Source: Saccharicrinis sp. (GTDB lineage: Bacteria > Bacteroidota > Bacteroidia > Bacteroidales > Marinilabiliaceae). From it: a stretch of 46,866 nt of DNA. The translations under genes and the position numbers were made by a program. Shown here in pieces: positions 43,095 through 46,866 of this stretch. The notes below the pieces were generated by a model, which saw nothing but the letters and a program-made list of their open reading frames with translations, had not been told where the DNA came from and searched no databases. Positions within the stretch are counted from its first letter, which is position 1, and each line of letters opens with the position of its first letter. Location: contig JAGXIO010000221.1 of the NCBI GenBank assembly GCA_024635555.1, forward strand, positions 1-46,866, read 5' to 3'.

Positions 43095-44591
43095 TTATCT
43101 ACTTCCGCGGCTTGATCTGCCACTACTACTGCTTCCACTGCTTGAACTCCCGCTGCTTCCCGAACTGGATCTACTGCTCGAACCCGAAGAAACACCTGAT
43201 GATGAAGGCGATGACGATGATGAGCTGGACGATCTGGGACTCGAGTTGTAAGAAGGAGAAGTGCTTGACCTAGTAGGGGCACTGCTGCTACTGTTGTAAT
43301 TTGAACTTCTGCTACTTGAGCTGCCTGTATTATAGCTTCTGCTAGTACTGCTGCGGCTCGATGAACTGTTATTAGTAGAGCTTTTTACACTTGTTCCACT
43401 TGTATTCGATGAGCTAGAACTTCTGTTTACGTATGAACTATTTGAGCTTCTGCTTGGTGCAGAAGATGGTGTTTCACTTGAGCGGTTGTAACTGCTGCGC
43501 GTAGTTGTTTTGTACTGTGAGCTTTTATCATAAGTAGGGGTGTACGCACTCCGCGAACTTCTGGTTGAGGTACCAGACGTAGTGCCGGCACTTTTGGTGT
43601 TCGGAACATACGATGCTCTGGTCGATCTTGTGCTTTGTGTATTACTTGATCTAACCGTGCTGCCCGACATAGTGGAGCTTGCTCTGCTGCTACGTGCAGA
43701 ACTTCCGTTTACTGCACTACCAGTTCTGTTTGCGCCTGTATTTTGGCCAACAGAACCTCGCGAACCTCTATAGTTTGTTGTATTTCGTGGCGCCCTGTTT
43801 GTAGCATAGGAATCATTGCCATAGTAAGGGTAATTATTGCTGTAGTGATGGTTGTTATAGCCATGATGTCCACCATAACCCCAGCCATAACCCATGCCAT
43901 AACCCCAACCAGAATAGGGGTATCCCCATGACGAATAGTATGGGTATCCCATGCCGTACCAACTGTTGTAGCCGAAACCACCATAAAAACCACCATGAAA
44001 GCCACTGTTAAACCCTCTGCCGTAACGCCAATCCCAATAGTATGGACTGTTCCACTCAGGTACTACAATGGCATAGTTGCCATCGATGTACACATTGTAA
44101 TCGAACCCGCTATTAAAAATCACGTCTTGATACAAGGGCGACCAATAAGGAACACCTTTGAAAGGACCGTGGAAACGAGCCAAGCGCTCAGCGTAATCCC
44201 TATCCATTTGTGAACCCTGAAACTCATTTACCCAATAACCAGTTTCGTCATCGTAATAAAGCATGGTGTCCACTTCCTCCACGTTCTCGTCTGTCAACAA
44301 AGTGGTGTATTCTTGTTGAATTTGAGAAAAATCTCTCAAATCACCTTGCTCTTTGGCTCTGGACGATGTATTGTACTCACGCTGCAAATTCGAGTAAGTG
44401 GCATTTTCTTCCTTTTGAATCATCTTGTCCGGTTTGGGCAAGGCCGAATAGTTCTCGGCTATTGAAATAGGCTTGTCCGAAGGGGTGAAATATAAATCAT
44501 CAGCATAAACAGCTGTGCTGTAAGGCTGATGTGTTGCGCATCCTGCTAAAGTCAGAATGGCTGCGGTTAAAATATAGATTTGTTTTTTCAT
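43095..44591 (-). CDS. Large Ser/Arg-rich low-complexity lipoprotein
   Basis: I recognise no enzyme domain. Start ATG 44591 gives MKKQIYILTAAILTLAGC, a lipoprotein signal with lipidated C18; a further eight codons upstream would only extend it. Residues about 20-170 are an ordinary acidic, soluble segment (DDETGYWVNEFQGS). Residues about 180-260 are Tyr/Gly/Trp-rich, with YYWDWRYGRGFNS and many GYG/YGG motifs. The last roughly 230 residues are almost only Ser, Arg, Thr and Asn (SSSSSRSSSGSSGS style), with no Cys, highly basic and predicted disordered. The tail is unlike other genes here. A role as a surface glue or scaffold is possible, not shown. The FadL-like gene follows after 66 bases. 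Confidence 0.75.
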   Translation of the reverse strand: MKKQIYILTAAILTLAGCATHQPYSTAVYADDLYFTPSDKPISIAENYSALPKPDKMIQKEENATYSNLQREYNTSSRAKEQGDLRDFSQIQQEYTTLLTDENVEEVDTMLYYDDETGYWVNEFQGSQMDRDYAERLARFHGPFKGVPYWSPLYQDVIFNSGFDYNVYIDGNYAIVVPEWNSPYYWDWRYGRGFNSGFHGGFYGGFGYNSWYGMGYPYYSSWGYPYSGWGYGMGYGWGYGGHHGYNNHHYSNNYPYYGNDSYATNRAPRNTTNYRGSRGSVGQNTGANRTGSAVNGSSARSSRASSTMSGSTVRSSNTQSTRSTRASYVPNTKSAGTTSGTSTRSSRSAYTPTYDKSSQYKTTTRSSYNRSSETPSSAPSRSSNSSYVNRSSSSSNTSGTSVKSSTNNSSSSRSSTSRSYNTGSSSSRSSNYNSSSSAPTRSSTSPSYNSSPRSSSSSSSSPSSSGVSSGSSSRSSSGSSGSSSSGSSSSGRSSRGSR

Positions 44592-44615
44592 GGTGCAAGC
44601 TTTTAATATGGTCAA

Positions 44616-45070
44616 TCAATCTTTCGATTTTTCAAAAATTAGCAGTATTGATAAATAGCTATTTAGTTTTATGTAGGTGTTGCTTATTATCTATTTAGGC
44701 CAATTATAAATTTTTAATCAAACCGTGTAATACAATAAACGTACCATTCTTTATGTTTTGATGGGTGAGTATTTACAAAAATTAACTTAAATGGTTTTAT
44801 TTTTTCATATAAGCTTTGGTGTTTGCCCAATATAGTCAATACATCTCTTTGCAAGTAAAACATTTTCTTTGTGCTTAGCTAAAAAATGTGAGCTATTTTT
44901 TGTTATTTTGGACTCTCAAAATTTCATATTAAAATTCGCTGTTAGATGGGCTTTGCATTTTTTATACCTCTATTGAAATTGAACTGATTTTTTGCAGTTT
45001 CTCAAAGAATTTTAAAAGGTTTACAACTAATATTTACGCTTGGGCGAAGATTATTAATACTTAAAAATAA
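44616..45070. other. 455-bp AT-rich gap upstream of proS
   Basis: This divergent gap between the Ser/Arg-rich lipoprotein and proS has no plausible gene. It contains AAATAGCTATTT (44653-44664, a 12-bp palindrome) and A/T-rich stretches. I could not fix a promoter for either gene, and I saw no T-box or other leader structure ahead of proS. Confidence 0.5.
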
Positions 45071-46543
45071 ATGGCAAAATTAACAAAAAGGAGTGATGAT
45101 TACTCACAATGGTATAATGAGCTGGTAATTACAGCCGATTTGGCTGAAAACTCCGCCGTGCGCGGCTGCATGGTCATTAAACCTTATGGCTATGCGATAT
45201 GGGAGAAAATGCAGCAGGAACTGGATAGGATGTTCAAGGAAACCGGACATGTCAATGCTTATTTTCCATTGTTTATACCTAAATCATTCTTCAGCAAGGA
45301 GGCCAGTCATGTGGATGGTTTTGCTAAGGAATGCGCGGTGGTAACGCATTATCGCCTTAAAAATGATCCGGACGGTAACGGTGTAATCGTTGATCCAGAC
45401 GCGAAACTCGAAGAGGAGTTGATTGTTAGGCCTACCTCCGAAACTATTATATGGAGCACTTATAAAAACTGGATTCAATCGTATCGTGACCTACCTATCA
45501 AATGCAACCAATGGGCTAATGTGGTGCGTTGGGAAATGCGTACACGTTTATTTTTGCGTACTACTGAGTTTCTTTGGCAAGAAGGACATACAGCCCACGA
45601 AACCAAGCAAGAGGCCATAGATGAAACAGAAACAATGGTGCAGGTGTATGCCAACTTTGCAGAGCAATTTATGGCCATGCCTGTGTTGCAGGGAGTAAAA
45701 ACTGCCAACGAACGCTTTGCAGGTGCTTTAGAAACCTACACCATCGAAGCCCTGATGCAGGATGGAAAAGCTTTGCAATCGGGAACTTCCCACTTTTTAG
45801 GGCAAAATTTTGCTAAAGCATTTGATGTTAAATTTGCCACCAAAGAGGGAACCGAAGAATATGTTTGGGCTAGCTCGTGGGGCGTGTCAACACGTTTGAT
45901 GGGGGCTCTAGTGATGGCTCATTCCGACGATTTCGGACTCGTTCTGCCTCCTAAATTGGCACCTATACAGGTTGCCATTGTACCTATTTATAAGAGTGAG
46001 GAGGAGTTGAATAAAATTTCGGTAGTAGTAAATGAAATCGTGGCCAAGCTAAAGAAGCGCGGTATATCTGTTAAGTACGATAATAGCGACAATCGCAAGC
46101 CCGGATGGAAGTTTGCCCAATATGAACTGCAAGGCGTGCCCCTAAGGTTGGCAGTGGGTCCTCGCGATATTGCCAATAACACGGTTGAAGTAGCCCGTAG
46201 GGATACACTTACCAAAGAGGTGGTTTCGATAGATGGGGTAGATGCTTATGTGGCCGATTTGTTGGAAACCATACAGGAAAATATTTATAAAAAGGCATTG
46301 GATTTTAGAACTGAAAATACAACTGAAGTAAATAGCTACGAAGAATTTAAAGAAGTGCTGAATAATAAAGGCGGCTTTGTTATGGCACATTGGAACGGTT
46401 CGGCCGAGATTGAACAAAAAATAAAGGATGAAACTAAGGCCACCATACGATGCATTCTACTAAACGGCGATAAAACGCCCGGAAAATGTATGGTTACCGG
46501 CGAACCTTCGGCACAAAGGGTAGTTTTTGCAAGAGCTTATTAA
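45071..46543 (+). CDS. proS: Prolyl-tRNA synthetase, short (archaeal/eukaryal-type)
   Basis: This class II synthetase charges tRNA-Pro with proline in the cytoplasm. The 490-residue protein is of the shorter type without the bacterial editing insertion. It starts [20 protein letters not shown] and has the class II motifs: [20 protein letters not shown] (motif 1), then [13 protein letters not shown] and [20 protein letters not shown] (motif 2). Motif 3 is GASS-like, near [20 protein letters not shown]. The anticodon-binding domain is at about 295-400 ([39 protein letters not shown]) and the C-terminal region ends [19 protein letters not shown]. It is monocistronic, followed by a terminator about 95 bases later. 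Confidence 0.95.
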   Translation: MAKLTKRSDDYSQWYNELVITADLAENSAVRGCMVIKPYGYAIWEKMQQELDRMFKETGHVNAYFPLFIPKSFFSKEASHVDGFAKECAVVTHYRLKNDPDGNGVIVDPDAKLEEELIVRPTSETIIWSTYKNWIQSYRDLPIKCNQWANVVRWEMRTRLFLRTTEFLWQEGHTAHETKQEAIDETETMVQVYANFAEQFMAMPVLQGVKTANERFAGALETYTIEALMQDGKALQSGTSHFLGQNFAKAFDVKFATKEGTEEYVWASSWGVSTRLMGALVMAHSDDFGLVLPPKLAPIQVAIVPIYKSEEELNKISVVVNEIVAKLKKRGISVKYDNSDNRKPGWKFAQYELQGVPLRLAVGPRDIANNTVEVARRDTLTKEVVSIDGVDAYVADLLETIQENIYKKALDFRTENTTEVNSYEEFKEVLNNKGGFVMAHWNGSAEIEQKIKDETKATIRCILLNGDKTPGKCMVTGEPSAQRVVFARAY

Positions 46544-46638
46544 ACAGAATTATTTTTGAAGCAATTATAGTCGTAGCCAATTATTTAGGTTTATCTTTAG
46601 CGGTGGTTATCATCGCCTTTGAATATGATATTTATCAG

Positions 46639-46667
46639 GGGAGGTCATTTGATGGCTTCCCTTTTTT
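46639..46667 (+). terminator. Terminator after proS
   Basis: GGGAGGTCA pairs with TGGCTTCCC (two G-T pairs) around loop TTTGA and is followed by six T. It stands about 95 bases downstream of the proS stop. Confidence 0.65.
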
Positions 46668-46767
46668 GTTTTATCGCGATTTACAGTTACTTTTAGATGG
46701 TTGTAAATTATGTATAAATCATTATTAATACCTTAAAAACGCAAACTCCTAACCGATTAAAAGAAGT

Positions 46768-46802
46768 AAAACACTGTGCAAAAGAATATTGCACAGTGTT
46801 TT
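46768..46802. terminator. Second hairpin near the window end
   Basis: AAAACACTGTGCAA pairs perfectly with TTGCACAGTGTTTT around loop AAGAATA. The A-run and T-run suit a bidirectional terminator, perhaps for a minus-strand gene ending just outside the window. The rest of 46544-46866 has no supported gene. Confidence 0.6.
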
Positions 46803-46866
46803 GATAGTAAAGTTTTATCACTTATTTTTATGGTGCAAAACAATAAAACAGGATAAAACCTTATGA

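Noticed and set aside
43540-44470. Plus-strand ORFs opposite the Ser/Arg-rich lipoprotein
   Set aside because: They are complement effects of the low-complexity codons, have no start context and resemble no family.
46486-46728. 80-codon plus-strand ORF after proS
   Set aside because: It begins inside proS in another frame and runs through the terminator at 46639-46667, with no signal or family resemblance.

Overview
The window is chromosomal DNA from a member of the Bacteroidota, most likely a Marinilabiliales/Bacteroidales-type anaerobe or facultative anaerobe. The signs are type IX secretion (T9SS) parts, a PKD-repeat protein with a type B T9SS sorting domain, and a Bacteroidota-type serine palmitoyltransferase. 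The block bamD-rpoZ-coaBC-DUF4835-recN and promoters fitting TTTG-N17-19-TAnnTTTG also point there. The assignment rests on gene content and family recall, not on a search.

Layout. 1-1131: 5' part of a DUF3078 gene and a decayed mscS pseudogene. 1321-6316: cell-wall amidase, divergent lptD, then ridA. 6407-8872: a PRiA4_ORF3-like gene coupled to an SLC13-type permease. 9209-11362: a carboxyltransferase subunit with two tandem biotinyl domains. 11501-13503: an EamA permease and a WecA/MraY-like glycosyltransferase. 13574-31001: a divergent ten-gene accessory locus. 31173-33900: spt, divergent from bamD-rpoZ. 34026-37833: coaBC-DUF4835-recN. 37964-41310: fabI, then cysD and cysN. 41481-44591: a FadL-like outer membrane protein and a Ser/Arg-rich lipoprotein, on the minus strand. 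45071-46543: proS.

The most unusual part is 13574-31001. From an 83-base centre at about 23332-23414, five genes read left: a 14-repeat PKD protein, a receiver protein with a kinase-like half lacking its His, a lipoprotein, a small secreted protein, and a soluble hybrid histidine kinase. Five read right: PorP/SprF, a PorE-like TPR-PD40-CRD-OmpA protein, an ABCG-like transporter with an extra N-terminal region, a second small secreted protein paralogous to the first, and a SpoIID-fold protein without its catalytic residues. I infer a dedicated surface-display module: a giant type B cargo, its own PorP/PorE pair, an ABC transporter, a matched pair of secreted proteins and its own signalling proteins. 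The architecture is read from sequence; the function is inference.

Convergent gene pairs are separated by clear hairpin terminators at about 6335, 11383, 31001 and 41421. fabI and proS also have terminator hairpins. No tRNA, rRNA, CRISPR array, insertion sequence or prophage was recognised.
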